Part shown: positions 28,078-37,390 of the stretch, piece after piece
Numbering within the stretch: the first letter of the stretch is position 1
Layout: every line of letters starts with the position of its first letter
From: Terracoccus sp. 273MFTsu3.1
GTDB lineage: Bacteria; Actinomycetota; Actinomycetes; Actinomycetales; Dermatophilaceae
Reading direction: 5' to 3'
Assembly: GCF_000383675.1 (NCBI RefSeq)
Contig: NZ_KB911821.1
Coordinates: 434,001 to 498,000 of the forward strand
Length of the DNA: 64,000 bases
Position numbers and translations under genes: made by a program
Notes under the pieces: generated by a model
The model's input: the letters and a program-made list of their open reading frames with translations, nothing else
Database searches by the model: none
Told to the model about the DNA's origin: nothing

Positions 28078-30234
28078 TCAGGACTCGTCGTCGAGCTTGG
28101 AGCCGCTCGTCTGCTGGACCTGGGTGAGGAACTCGTAGTTCGTCCGCGTCTTCTTGAGGCGGTCGATGAGCAGCTCGATGGCCTGCTGCGCGTCGAGGCC
28201 GCCGAGGACCCTGCGCAGCTTCCACATGATCTTCAGCTCCTCGCTCGCGAGGAGGATCTCCTCGCGGCGCGTGCCCGAGCTGTTGATGTCGACGGCCGGG
28301 AAGATCCGGCGGTTGGCCAGGTCGCGGCTCAGGCGCAGCTCCATGTTGCCGGTGCCCTTGAACTCCTCGAAGATCACCTCGTCCATCTTCGAGCCGGTCT
28401 CGACGAGGGCGGTCGCGAGGATGGTGAGCGAGCCGCCGTTCTCGATGTTGCGCGCGGCGCCGAAGAACTTCTTCGGCGGGTAGAGCGCAGCCGAGTCGAC
28501 ACCACCGGAGAGGATCCGGCCGCTCGCCGGCGCGGCGAGGTTGTAGGCGCGGCCCAGCTTGGTGATCGAGTCGAGGAGCACGACGACGTCGTGCCCGAGC
28601 TCGACGAGGCGCTTGGCCCGCTCGATGGCGAGCTCGGCGACCGTCGTGTGGTCCTCGGCCGGCCGGTCGAAGGTCGAGGAGATGACCTCGCCCTTGACGG
28701 CGCGCTGCATGTCGGTGACCTCCTCGGGACGCTCGTCGACGAGGACGACCATGAGGTGGCACTCCGGGTTGTTCGTCGTGATCGCGTTGGCGAGGGTCTG
28801 CATGATCATCGTCTTGCCGGCCTTGGCCGGGGCGACGATGAGGCCGCGCTGGCCCTTGCCGATCGGTGCGACGAGGTCGATGATCCGCGTCGTCAGCACG
28901 TTGGGCTCGGTCTCGAGGCGCAGGCGCTGCTGCGGGTAGAGCGGCGTCAGCTTGCCGAAGTCGACGCGCTTGGCGGCCTCCTCCGGCGTCTGGCCGTTGA
29001 CCGTGTCGAGGCGGACGAGCGCGTTGAACTTCTGGCGTCCGACGTTGCCCGAGGGCTGCTCGCCCTCGCGCAGCGCCTTGACGGCGCCGGTGACCGCGTC
29101 GCCCTTGCGCAGACCGTTCTTCTTGACCATGCCGAGCGGCACGTATACGTCGTTCGGACCGGCGAGGTAGCCGGACGTGCGGACGAAGGCGTAGTTGTCG
29201 AGGACGTCGAGGATGCCGCCGACGGGGACGAGCACGTCGTCGTCGCCGACCTGCAGGTCGGCGTCGTTCCAGTCCTGCCCACCCTCACGGCCGCGGCCGC
29301 GCTTGCGGTCCCGGCTGCGCTGGCGGTTGCGGCTGCGACGGCTGCCACCCTCGTCGTCGTACGGCGACTGCTGACCACGGTTCTGGTCGTTGACGTCGCC
29401 CTGCTGGCGCTCCTGACGGTCCTGTTGACGGTCGGACTGCTGACGGTCCTGGCGGTCGCCCTGCTGACGGTCCGCCTGCTGACGGTCCTGGCGGTCCTGC
29501 TGACGCGACTGCTGGCGGTCGGACTGCTGGCCGCGGTCGTGCTGACGGTCGCCCTGCTGACGATCCTGCTGGCGCGACTGCTGGCGGTCGCCCTGCGGAC
29601 GGTCGCCCTGCTGACGGTCCGCGCGGTCCCCACGGCCGGACTGCTGACGGTCGCCCTGCTGACCGCGGTCGGACTGCTGTCCGCGACCCCGGTCACGCTG
29701 ACGACCCTCGTGGTCCTCGCCGTCGGACACCTGCTGGTCGCCGGCGTCGGTGCGCTCGGACGACGTGGAGTCCTGGGCGTCGGCACGCGCCGCCCGGTTC
29801 TCACGGGAGCCGCGGGCACCTCGCTCGGCACGCGGGGCCCGGTCCCCGGCCGGGACCTCGTCACGGCTCTGCCCGCGATCCTCGACGGGCGCCTGGCCGG
29901 CCGACTCGGTGGACGACGGGGTGGACGCCTCGGTGGACGCCTCGGCCGTCGTGGCGGAGCCCGCCGGGCGGCTGACCCGGCGCGACGCCCGGGCCGGGGC
30001 GGCCTCGGTGGGTGCCTCGGCGTCGGAGGTCGTCGATGCCGTGGACGCCGACGAGGGCGTCGAGGCGGCCGGAGCGGTCGAGCCGCCCGACTGGCGCGCC
30101 TTGATCGCCTCGACGAGGTCGCTCTTGCGCATCTTCGTCGTGCCGGTGATGCCCATCGACGACGCGACGCCCTTGAGCTCGTCCAGCTTCATGGCCGACA
30201 GGCCAGAGAGCGGACGGGTGGTTGTTTCTGACAC
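28078..30234 (-). CDS. rho: Transcription termination factor Rho with Gln/Arg/Asp-rich insertion
   Basis: 718-residue hexameric RNA helicase. GTG at 30234 with GAAGGA upstream gives the usual actinobacterial opening (SETTTRPLSGLSAMKLDELK). The Rho-N domain is at about 8-50. Residues 51-177 are low-complexity Ala/Ser/Thr/Glu then Arg/Asp, and 178-281 are a near-pure tract built from short D-R-Q-Q-G/S units. The RNA-binding domain begins around 325 (DLQVGDDDVLVPVGG). The motor has the P-loop APAKAGKT, LMVVLVDERPEEVTDM and the Q/R loops GGVDSAAL. Such insertions occur in actinobacterial Rho and add RNA binding in Micrococcus and Mycobacterium; this one is unusually repetitive. Confidence 0.96.
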   Translation of the reverse strand: MSETTTRPLSGLSAMKLDELKGVASSMGITGTTKMRKSDLVEAIKARQSGGSTAPAASTPSSASTASTTSDAEAPTEAAPARASRRVSRPAGSATTAEASTEASTPSSTESAGQAPVEDRGQSRDEVPAGDRAPRAERGARGSRENRAARADAQDSTSSERTDAGDQQVSDGEDHEGRQRDRGRGQQSDRGQQGDRQQSGRGDRADRQQGDRPQGDRQQSRQQDRQQGDRQHDRGQQSDRQQSRQQDRQDRQQADRQQGDRQDRQQSDRQQDRQERQQGDVNDQNRGQQSPYDDEGGSRRSRNRQRSRDRKRGRGREGGQDWNDADLQVGDDDVLVPVGGILDVLDNYAFVRTSGYLAGPNDVYVPLGMVKKNGLRKGDAVTGAVKALREGEQPSGNVGRQKFNALVRLDTVNGQTPEEAAKRVDFGKLTPLYPQQRLRLETEPNVLTTRIIDLVAPIGKGQRGLIVAPAKAGKTMIMQTLANAITTNNPECHLMVVLVDERPEEVTDMQRAVKGEVISSTFDRPAEDHTTVAELAIERAKRLVELGHDVVVLLDSITKLGRAYNLAAPASGRILSGGVDSAALYPPKKFFGAARNIENGGSLTILATALVETGSKMDEVIFEEFKGTGNMELRLSRDLANRRIFPAVDINSSGTRREEILLASEELKIMWKLRRVLGGLDAQQAIELLIDRLKKTRTNYEFLTQVQQTSGSKLDDES

Positions 30235-30338
30235 GAAGGATCCTTCCCCCTCGTTTGCGGCCCGGGACATTCCAGCGGGCCGGACTTGGACCAGGTGACC
30301 TGGCCGTCTGAGATCCACTTCGGCGCAGAACGCGCCCA

Positions 30339-30358
30339 GAGGCAAAGGATTTCGCCTC
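30339..30358 (-). promoter_or_regulatory. Hairpin in the rho 5' region
   Basis: Inverted repeat GAGGC-GAAA/CTTT-GCCTC with a tiny loop, about 105 bp before the rho start in the 239-bp thrB-rho gap. A possible -10 (TATCCT, minus strand, near 30411-30416) lies upstream, which would place the hairpin in the mRNA leader. Rho is autoregulated through its leader in several bacteria; a role here is inference. The rest of 30235-30473 shows no gene. Confidence 0.4.
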
Positions 30359-30473
30359 AGTGTGGGGGTGATGCACCGGCCTGCGATGTCGCGGCGAGTG
30401 GTGCGGGCTCAGGATACCACCCAGGGACCCTCGCACGGGTGAGGAAGGACACGGGTGTCGCGGCTCCCGCGCC

Positions 30474-31451
30474 TCAGCGAGCGTGGACCGTGGCGCCCCC
30501 TGCCGGCACCCCGGGCGTGAGCCGCTCCCACCGGGCGGCGAGGGGTCCGGCCTGCACGCCGCCGGCGGCCTCGGTCGTCGTGAGGACGAGGACGCTCGGA
30601 CCGGCCCCGGACACGACGGCCGCGTGCCCCTGAGAGCGGAGGAGGTCGACGAGCTCCATCGTGGCCGGATAGGAGGGGCGCCGGGCCTCCTGGTGGAGCC
30701 AGTCACGGGTCGCCGCGTGCAGGTGCGAGGGGTCGGCCGTCAGCGCGTGCACGAGCAGGGCGGCGCGTCCGGCACCGGCGGCAGCCGCCGCGAGCGGGAC
30801 CGTGGCCGGCAGCACGGCGCGCGCCGTCCGCGTCGCGAGCTGCGTCTCGGGGACGAAGACGACGACCTCGACGTCCGGGTGCGGGTCGAGACGGGCGGTG
30901 ACGGTGCGTTCGCCGCGGTCGAGGCCACTGCCGTCCGGCATCCAGCTCACCGTGAGGCCGCCGTGCACGCTCGCGGACGCGTTGTCGGGGTGCCCCTCGA
31001 GCTCGCTCGACAGGTGCGTCGCCAGCCCGAGGTCGACGGGCACGGTGGCACCGGGAGCCGGCCACGCGGCATACCCGGTCCCGTCGAGGCCCCACGAAAG
31101 CGCCTGTGCGGCAACGACGCCCGCGACGATGGCGGTCGCCGACGAACCCAGCCCGCGGCTGTGCGGGACACCGTTGGTGGCCACGATGTGCAGGCCCGAG
31201 GGCGGCTCGGCCCCGAGGGCCCGCCACGTGTGCTGGATGGTGGCGTGCACGAGGTGACGCCCGTCGGTGGGCACGTCGGCCGCGCCCTCGCCGGTGACCT
31301 CGATGGCGAGACCGGCTCGCTCGGAGGTCGTGACGACGTAGTCGTCCCAGAGACCGAGGGCCAGGCCGATGGAGTCGAAGCCGGGACCGAGGTTGGCGCT
31401 GCTCGCGGGCACCCGCACGCTGACGGAGCGGCCCGCGGGCACCCGGTTCAC
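30474..31451 (-). CDS. thrB: Homoserine kinase
   Basis: 325-residue GHMP kinase that phosphorylates homoserine in threonine synthesis. Motifs are VRVPASSANLGPGFDSIG near the N-terminus, the nucleotide loop VPHSRGLGSSATAIVAG, and the C-terminal AAVVSGAGPSVLVLT. GTG at 31451, 4 bp after thrC. Last gene of the lysA-hom-thrC-thrB run before rho. Confidence 0.96.
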   Translation of the reverse strand: MNRVPAGRSVSVRVPASSANLGPGFDSIGLALGLWDDYVVTTSERAGLAIEVTGEGAADVPTDGRHLVHATIQHTWRALGAEPPSGLHIVATNGVPHSRGLGSSATAIVAGVVAAQALSWGLDGTGYAAWPAPGATVPVDLGLATHLSSELEGHPDNASASVHGGLTVSWMPDGSGLDRGERTVTARLDPHPDVEVVVFVPETQLATRTARAVLPATVPLAAAAAGAGRAALLVHALTADPSHLHAATRDWLHQEARRPSYPATMELVDLLRSQGHAAVVSGAGPSVLVLTTTEAAGGVQAGPLAARWERLTPGVPAGGATVHAR

Positions 31452-31455
31452 GCCG

Positions 31456-32550
31456 TCAGCCCTCGAGACCGAGGGCCTGGGCCGCCGAGAAGGCGTCGAC
31501 CGAGACGCGGGTCGGCACGACGTCGCTCCCGTCGGCGGTGCGCAGCGCCCACTGGGGGTCCTTGAGCCCGTGGCCGGTCACCGTGCACACGATGCGCGCC
31601 CCGGAGGGCACGAGCCCCGCGGCGTGGCTCGCCAGCAGGCCCGCGACCGACGCGGCCGAGCCGGGCTCGACGAAGACCCCCTCCTGCGACGAGAGGTAGC
31701 GATGGGCGTCGAGGATCTGCTCGTCGGTGACGGCCTCGATGCGGCCCCCTGACTCGTCGCGGGCGGCCACGGCCTGCTCCCACGACGCGGGGTTGCCGAT
31801 GCGGATCGCCGTCGCGATCGTCTCGGGGTGGTCGACCGGGTGGCCGAGGACGATCGGCGCGGCACCGGCAGCCTGGAAGCCCCACATCCTCGGCAGGTGC
31901 GTGGCCGGTCCCGCGGGCGCGTCGGTGACCGGCTGGGCGAGGTACTCGCGGTAGCCACGCCAGTACGCCGTGATGTTGCCGGCGTTGCCGACCGGGAGGC
32001 AGTGGATGTCGGGGGCGTCGCCGAGCGCGTCGACGACCTCGAAGCTCGCGGTCTTCTGCCCCTCGATGCGTGCGGGGTTGACCGAGTTGACGAGCTCGAC
32101 CGGGTAGGCCTCGGCGAGCTTGCGCGCCAGGGTCAGGCAGTCGTCGAAGTTGCCGTCGACCTGCAGCAACGTGGCCCCGTGGGCGATCGCCTGGCTCAGC
32201 TTGCCCATCGCGATCTTGCCGTCGGGCACGAGGACACCGCACGTCATGCCGGCCTTCGTCGCATAGGCGGCGGCCGACGCGCTCGTGTTGCCCGTGCTCG
32301 CACAGATGACGGCCTTGGCGCCCTTGCGCGCGGCGACACTGATCGCCGTCGTCATGCCGCGGTCCTTGAACGAGCCGGTGGGGTTGAGTCCCTCGTACTT
32401 CAGGTGGACCTCGGCGCCGACGCGCTCGGAGAGCTTCTCGGCGTGGATGAGTGGCGTGCCACCCTCGTGGAGCGTGACGACGGGCGCACCCTCGAGCATG
32501 GGAAGGCGGTCGGCGTACTCGCGGATCACTCCGCGCCACTGGTGGGCCAT
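31456..32550 (-). CDS. thrC: Threonine synthase
   Basis: 364-residue PLP enzyme converting O-phosphohomoserine to threonine. It begins [16 protein letters not shown] as short bacterial threonine synthases do. The PLP lysine is in [14 protein letters not shown], with the phosphate loop [13 protein letters not shown] 32550 shares its A with the hom TGA (TGATG); a GTG one codon earlier is also possible. Confidence 0.96.
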   Translation of the reverse strand: MAHQWRGVIREYADRLPMLEGAPVVTLHEGGTPLIHAEKLSERVGAEVHLKYEGLNPTGSFKDRGMTTAISVAARKGAKAVICASTGNTSASAAAYATKAGMTCGVLVPDGKIAMGKLSQAIAHGATLLQVDGNFDDCLTLARKLAEAYPVELVNSVNPARIEGQKTASFEVVDALGDAPDIHCLPVGNAGNITAYWRGYREYLAQPVTDAPAGPATHLPRMWGFQAAGAAPIVLGHPVDHPETIATAIRIGNPASWEQAVAARDESGGRIEAVTDEQILDAHRYLSSQEGVFVEPGSAASVAGLLASHAAGLVPSGARIVCTVTGHGLKDPQWALRTADGSDVVPTRVSVDAFSAAQALGLEG

Positions 32551-33866
32551 CACGAACCTTCCACGCGCATGACGGAGTTGACACCACGGACGACGTCGAG
32601 CGTGCGCAGTCGCTCGACCGTGGACGAGAGCGCGGCGTCGCTCGCGGTGTGCGTGACGATGATGAGGTTGGCCCGGGCCGCCTCGCCGTCGCCGGCGGGG
32701 ACGAGCTGCTGGCGCACCGTCTCGATCGACACGTCGTGGTCGGCGAAGGCGGCCGCGACCTGGGCGAGGACACCTGACCGGTCCTCGACGTCGAGGCTGA
32801 TGTGGTACCTCGTCTGGGCATCGCCCATGGTCAGGACGGGCAGGTCGGCATAGCTCGACTCCCCCGGCCCGAGGCCACCCCCGACGCGGTGGCGAGCGAC
32901 GGCGACGAGGTCACCGAGGACCGCCGAGGCCGTCGGGTCGCCGCCGGCGCCCTTGCCGTAGAACATCAGCTCACCGGCGGCGTCGGCCTCGACGAAGACG
33001 GCGTTGAACGCCTCGCGGACGCCGGCCAGCGGGTGCGAGCGCGGGATCATCGCCGGGTGCACGCGGACGCTGACGCCCTTGTCGGTGTGCTCGCAGATCG
33101 CGAGGAGCTTGACGACGGAGTCCATCTCGCGCGCCGCAGCGACGTCGGCCGCCGAGACCTCGGTGATGCCCTCGCGGTAGACGTCCGTGCCCGAGACCCG
33201 GGTGTGGAAGGCGAGTGAGGCGAGGATGGCGGCCTTGGCGGCGGCGTCGAAACCCTCGACGTCGGCGGTCGGGTCGGCCTCGGCGTAGCCGAGGGCCTGG
33301 GCCTGCTCGACGGCGTCGGCGAAGCCGGCCCCGGTCGTGTCCATCTTGTCGAGGACGTAGTTCGTCGTGCCGTTGACGATGCCGAGCACCTTGCGCACCT
33401 CGTCACCGGCGAGCGACTCGCGCAGCGGGCGCAGCAGCGGGATCGCCCCGGCGACGGCGGCCTCGTAGTAGAGGTCGACACCGTGGCGGGCCGCGGCGTC
33501 GTAGAGGGCGGGACCGTCCTCGGCGAGGAGGGCCTTGTTGGCCGTGACGACCGAGGCGCCGTGCTCCATCGCGCGCAGGATGAGCGAGCGAGCCGGCTCG
33601 ATGCCGCCGATGACCTCGACGACGACGTCGGCCCGGGTCACGAGCTCCTCGGCGTCGGTCGTGACGAGGGCGGGGTCGACCCCGAGGGCGCCGCGGTCCC
33701 GGCCCGCGCGGCGCACGGCGATGCCGACGATCTCGAGCGGGGCGCCGACCCGTGCGGCCATGTCGTCCGCGTGCTCGGTGAGCAGGCGCGCGACGGCTCC
33801 GCCCACGACGCCGGCCCCGAGCAGGGCGACGCGCAACGGCTGGGTGTCACTCACGGCGCTGTCCAC
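32550..33866 (-). CDS. hom: Homoserine dehydrogenase
   Basis: 438-residue NAD(P)-dependent enzyme reducing aspartate semialdehyde to homoserine. Domains: Rossmann ([17 protein letters not shown]), catalytic ([14 protein letters not shown], then [21 protein letters not shown] in outline, with [12 protein letters not shown]) and a C-terminal ACT domain (from about 355, [17 protein letters not shown]), which gives threonine feedback control. GTG 33866; a second GTG at 33854 is a fair alternative. Confidence 0.96.
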   Translation of the reverse strand: MDSAVSDTQPLRVALLGAGVVGGAVARLLTEHADDMAARVGAPLEIVGIAVRRAGRDRGALGVDPALVTTDAEELVTRADVVVEVIGGIEPARSLILRAMEHGASVVTANKALLAEDGPALYDAAARHGVDLYYEAAVAGAIPLLRPLRESLAGDEVRKVLGIVNGTTNYVLDKMDTTGAGFADAVEQAQALGYAEADPTADVEGFDAAAKAAILASLAFHTRVSGTDVYREGITEVSAADVAAAREMDSVVKLLAICEHTDKGVSVRVHPAMIPRSHPLAGVREAFNAVFVEADAAGELMFYGKGAGGDPTASAVLGDLVAVARHRVGGGLGPGESSYADLPVLTMGDAQTRYHISLDVEDRSGVLAQVAAAFADHDVSIETVRQQLVPAGDGEAARANLIIVTHTASDAALSSTVERLRTLDVVRGVNSVMRVEGS

Positions 33867-33873
33867 GGTGCGA

Positions 33874-33949
33874 ATCCTGCCGCCTGTCCGGGTGCTGGAC
33901 GGTCATTGTTTCGCGATCCGGACATCCGTGGCGCAGGATCTGCAGATCC
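33874..33949 (-). terminator. Inverted repeats between lysA and hom
   Basis: The 84-bp gap holds two structures on the lysA transcript: a perfect 14-bp palindrome GGATCTGCAGATCC (33936-33949) directly after the lysA stop, and a longer imperfect repeat pairing ATCCTGC...TGTCCGG near 33876-33891 with CCGGACAT...GCAGGAT near 33918-33940. It could terminate or attenuate transcription entering hom. Confidence 0.5.
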
Positions 33950-33950
33950 A

Positions 33951-35369
33951 TCAGACGTCGAGGGCGAGCAGGTCGTCGATGGTCTCGCGCCGCACGATGA
34001 CGCGGGCGACCCCGTCGCGGACCGCGACGACGGGCGGGCGCGGCGTGTGGTTGTACTGGCTCGACAGCGAGCGGCAGTAGGCGCCGGTGCCGGGGACGGC
34101 GATGAGGTCACCCGCGCCGATGTCGGCGGGGAGGAACTCGTCCTTGACGACGATGTCGCCGCTCTCGCAGTGCCTGCCGACGACGCGGGCGAGCACGGGA
34201 GGAGCCGTCGAGGCCCGGCTCGCGAGCGTGCACGAGTAGTTGGCGTCGTAGAGCGCGGTGCGGACGTTGTCGCTCATGCCGCCGTCGACGGAGACGTAGA
34301 CGCGCTCCGCTCCCCCGTCGAGGTCGACCGGCTTGACCGTGCCGACCTCGTAGAGCGTGAACGTCGTCGGGCCTGCGATGGCGCGTCCCGGCTCGACCGA
34401 GATGCGTGGCACGGCCACCTCCTCGGCACGGCACTCGCGCTCGATGATCTCGGCCATGCCGGCGGCGAGGTTCTTGGGCGGCAGCGGGTCGTGCTCGGTC
34501 GTGTAGGCGATGCCGAAGCCCCCGCCGAGGTCGAGCTCCGGCAGCTCGACGCCGAGCTCGCGCGCGATGCGGGTGTGCAGCCCGACGATGCGTCTGGCCG
34601 ACACCTCGAAGCCGGCGGTGTCGAAGATCTGCGAGCCGATGTGGCTGTGCAGACCGAGGAGGCGCAGCGACTCGGGCCGGTCGAGGATGCGGCGCGCGGC
34701 CTCGAAGGCGTGTCCGCCGGACAGCGACAGCCCGAACTTCTGGTCCTCGTGGGCCGTCGCGATGAACTCGTGCGTGTGCGCCTCGACCCCGACCGTGACG
34801 CGGATGAGGACCGGTGCGACGACGCCGAGCTCAGTGGCGACCGCGGCGACGCGCTCGATCTCGTCGAAGGAGTCGATGACGATGCGGCTCACGCCGTACT
34901 CGAGGGCGTCTCGGATCTCGCCGACGCTCTTGTTGTTGCCGTGCAGGCCGATCCGGTCGCCGGGCACGCCGGCCCGCTTGGCCACCGCCAGCTCGCCGCC
35001 GGTGCAGACGTCCAGGTGCAGGCCCTCGTCGTGGATCCACCGCGCCACCTCGGTGCAGAGGAAGGCCTTACCGGCGTAGAACACGTCAGCGCCGCCGGAC
35101 AACCCGTCGAACACCTCGGCATACGTTCTCTTGAAGTCCCTTGCGCGCGAACGGAAGTCGTCCTCGTCGATGATGTATGCCGGGGTGCCGAACTCACGCG
35201 CCAGCTCGGTGACGCTCACGCCTCCGACCGTGAGGACGCCATCGGCGCCCCGACCGACCGAGGTCGCCCAGAGGGACGGGACGAGGGCGTTGACGTCGAC
35301 GGGGGTCTGGAGCCACGCGGGGCCGCGATAGCCCTCAGCGTGCAGCGCTCCTGCTTCGTGTGCGCGCAT
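33951..35369 (-). CDS. lysA: Diaminopimelate decarboxylase
   Basis: 472-residue PLP enzyme for the last step of lysine synthesis. The PLP lysine is in DVFYAGKAFLC, the glycine-rich phosphate site is GGGFGIAY, and the active-site cysteine at the dimer interface is in GRHCESGD. ATG 35369 lies 2 bp after the stop of the ArgS-like gene, so they form an operon, as argS-lysA do in mycobacteria and corynebacteria. Confidence 0.96.
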   Translation of the reverse strand: MRAHEAGALHAEGYRGPAWLQTPVDVNALVPSLWATSVGRGADGVLTVGGVSVTELAREFGTPAYIIDEDDFRSRARDFKRTYAEVFDGLSGGADVFYAGKAFLCTEVARWIHDEGLHLDVCTGGELAVAKRAGVPGDRIGLHGNNKSVGEIRDALEYGVSRIVIDSFDEIERVAAVATELGVVAPVLIRVTVGVEAHTHEFIATAHEDQKFGLSLSGGHAFEAARRILDRPESLRLLGLHSHIGSQIFDTAGFEVSARRIVGLHTRIARELGVELPELDLGGGFGIAYTTEHDPLPPKNLAAGMAEIIERECRAEEVAVPRISVEPGRAIAGPTTFTLYEVGTVKPVDLDGGAERVYVSVDGGMSDNVRTALYDANYSCTLASRASTAPPVLARVVGRHCESGDIVVKDEFLPADIGAGDLIAVPGTGAYCRSLSSQYNHTPRPPVVAVRDGVARVIVRRETIDDLLALDV

Positions 35370-35371
35370 GA

Positions 35372-36166
35372 CTACATCCTCTCGGGGGCTGCCGCGCCCA
35401 GGCGGGCGAGTCCATTGCGCAAGACGATGCGGACGGCGTCGGCGAGGAGCAGCCGAGCCCCGTGGACGGACTGCGGGTGCGCCCCGACGACCGTCGGTCG
35501 CACCGGATGGTCCCAGGCGTCGGCGAGCGCCGCGAGGTCGGTCACGGCCCGACGTTGCTGGGCCTCGTCGCCGACGTGGGTCGCGAGGCGTTGCGGAAGG
35601 TCCGCGAGGGCCACGAGCAGGTGGCGTTCGGCCACGTGGGTCAGCTCGCCGAGCCGGCTCGACGGACGCCGGTCGACCCCCGCGGCCTCCGCGTTGCGGA
35701 TGATGCGGCACAGCCGGGCGTGCGCGAGCTGGGCGCAGCGGACGGGGTCGTCGACGGCCCGGGAACCGGGCGTCTCGACGAGGTCGCGCCGACCCTCACC
35801 CGCGGCCAGGGCGTAGTGGTCCTGGTCCTCGATGACGAGAGGGACGATCGCCGAGCGCGCGGAGTCCTCCAGGGTGAGGGCGATGAGGCCGCTGGGCGCC
35901 ACCTCCACGGCCGCGACCGGCTTCTGGCGCGTCAGTCCCACGGCGAGCACGCGCGCCAGGTCGCGGGGCTCGAGGTCGATCTGCGGGGCCCACCGCTGGG
36001 CGACCGGCGTGACCCAGTCGGCGACGACGCCGGCGACGCGGGTGTCCGTGGGACGGAAGAGCGGGCCGGCGGGTGGGCCCGCCTGCGCCTCGTCGGGCAG
36101 CTCCCCGGTCCGGGCCGCCTGCGCGGCGACCTCCTCGAGGAGGGCGCGCAGCTGCTCCGGCGTCAT
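35372..36166 (-). CDS. ArgS-related anticodon-binding (DALR) protein without catalytic domain
   Basis: 264 residues. The C-terminal ~130 match the DALR anticodon domain of arginyl-tRNA synthetase: CAQLAHARLCRIIRNAEAAG, HVAERHLLVALADLP, then ARLLLADAVRIVLRNGLARLGAAAPERM in outline, ending in the ArgS-typical APERM. The N-terminal part has no HIGH-type or KMSKS-type motif. An ATG at 36166 starts with the ArgS-like TPEQLRALL. I recall a family called NrtL with this description but cannot verify it. It lies where argS stands in M. tuberculosis (Rv1292-lysA) and next to tRNA-Arg, so it probably arose from an argS copy. A full argS must exist elsewhere. Confidence 0.82.
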   Translation of the reverse strand: MTPEQLRALLEEVAAQAARTGELPDEAQAGPPAGPLFRPTDTRVAGVVADWVTPVAQRWAPQIDLEPRDLARVLAVGLTRQKPVAAVEVAPSGLIALTLEDSARSAIVPLVIEDQDHYALAAGEGRRDLVETPGSRAVDDPVRCAQLAHARLCRIIRNAEAAGVDRRPSSRLGELTHVAERHLLVALADLPQRLATHVGDEAQQRRAVTDLAALADAWDHPVRPTVVGAHPQSVHGARLLLADAVRIVLRNGLARLGAAAPERM

Positions 36167-36292
36167 GCGGCCGAGTCTACGAGCCCGACCGGCGCGCCCT
36201 CGGGCGCCCGGGGCGACCCGCGACGCCCGGGCACCCCGGCAGCACTCCTCGTTCCTCGGAGGACACCTCCACGAGGCTGCCGGGCACACGGA

Positions 36293-36340
36293 AGGGCCCA
36301 GTCGTGGACCCCGCATCGCGTCGGTCCACGGCTGGGCCCT
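36293..36340 (-). terminator. Terminator after tRNA-Arg
   Basis: 18-base arms (AGGGCCCAGTCGTGGACC and its partner) complementary at 17 positions, with a 12-base loop, 7 bp beyond the tRNA 3' end. It separates the tRNA transcript from the ArgS-like gene, whose start lies about 125 bp further on. Confidence 0.85.
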
Positions 36341-36346
36341 GAAGTG

Positions 36347-36418
36347 TGCCCCCGGCAGGATTCGAACCTGCGCTCCCGCCTCCGGAGGGCGGTGCTCTAT
36401 CCCCTGAGCTACGGGGGC
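36347..36418 (-). tRNA. tRNA-Arg (anticodon CCG)
   Basis: Cloverleaf folds well: acceptor GCCCCCG/CGGGGGC, D arm with GCTC/GAGC, anticodon stem CCGCC/GGCGG around loop CTCCGGA (anticodon CCG, codon CGG), variable GAGC, and T arm GCAGG-TTCGAAT-CCTGC. Discriminator A; CCA is not encoded. A -10-like TAATCT lies upstream on the minus strand (36444-36449). Gene next to an ArgS-type protein, as argV is next to argS in M. tuberculosis. Confidence 0.97.
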
Positions 36419-36525
36419 GGCACGCACTTTCGTGCGCCCGGTGAGATTAGCAGCAGACGGCGGTGGACGCGGAATGCACCCCCGCGTCGGGCGCCCGGAC
36501 GCCCCGCCGCTACGACGATGACCGG

Positions 36526-37353
36526 GTGACGAGGCACGACGACATCGACTGGGGCGCCCCCGAGGTGGCTGCCCACTACGACGAGCTGCCGCTCTGGTCG
36601 GCGCCGTTCGGGCTCATGCTGCTCGACCGGGTCCCGCTGCGCCGGGGCCAGGTCGTCGTCGACGTCGGCGCGGGCACCGGCTTCGTCACCGTCGAGCTCG
36701 CGCAGCGGTGCGGGCCCGAGTCGCGCGTGACGGCCGTCGACCCGTGGGCGGCGGCCATGGACCGCCTCGCCGCGAAGGTGGCCTTCCTCGGGCTGACGAA
36801 CGTCGACCTCGTCGTGGCCCCCGCCGAGCACCTCCCGCTGGCGGACGCGTCCGTCGACCTCGTCGTCTCCAACCTCGGCATCAACAACCTCGACGACCCA
36901 CCGGCCGTGCTCCGGGAGTGCGCGCTCTTGCTGCGCCCCGGCGGCCGGCTCGTGACGACGACGAACCTCGTCGGTCACATGGAGCAGGTGTACGCCGCCT
37001 ACCGCACCGCGCTGTCCGAGCTCGGTCTCGACGAGCACCGGCCCGCCCTCGACGCGCAGGAGCAGCACCGCGCGACGGTCGCCTCGGTCACCGACCAGCT
37101 GACGGGTGCCGGTCTGGAGGTCGTCGACGTCGCGACCGACGCCTTCCGGATGCGCTTCGCCGACGGGCGTGCACTGCTCGGCCACTGGTTCGTCCGTCTC
37201 GGCTTCGTGCCGGGCTGGCGGTCCGTCGTCCCCGCGCCGGATGCCGACCGTGTCCTCGCGCTCGTCGCGGCCCGGCTCGACGCCGTCGCGGCCGAGCAGG
37301 GTGCGCTCGAGCTCACCGTCCCGATGGCGTGCGTGACGGCCGTCCGTCGATAG
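36526..37353 (+). CDS. Class I SAM-dependent methyltransferase (UbiE-like)
   Basis: About 275 residues from GTG 36526; a GTG at 36463 would add 21 poorly conserved residues. Motif I is VVDVGAGTGFVTVELA, motif II acidic residue is in VTAVDPW, and the post-motifs include VVAPAEHLPLADASVDLVVSN and LRPGGRLVTTTN. The fold is that of UbiE/COQ5 enzymes; the substrate is unknown. It is the first plus-strand gene after the tRNA and is followed closely by another methyltransferase. Confidence 0.85.
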   Translation: MTRHDDIDWGAPEVAAHYDELPLWSAPFGLMLLDRVPLRRGQVVVDVGAGTGFVTVELAQRCGPESRVTAVDPWAAAMDRLAAKVAFLGLTNVDLVVAPAEHLPLADASVDLVVSNLGINNLDDPPAVLRECALLLRPGGRLVTTTNLVGHMEQVYAAYRTALSELGLDEHRPALDAQEQHRATVASVTDQLTGAGLEVVDVATDAFRMRFADGRALLGHWFVRLGFVPGWRSVVPAPDADRVLALVAARLDAVAAEQGALELTVPMACVTAVRR

Positions 37354-37390
37354 CGCCCCGCCCGGCGTCCGGGTCGGCCAGACTGCGTCG

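Noticed and set aside
29392-29703. Short regularly spaced repeats that could suggest a CRISPR array
   Set aside because: The repeats are within the Rho reading frame, keep codon phase, and have no unique spacers of even size.
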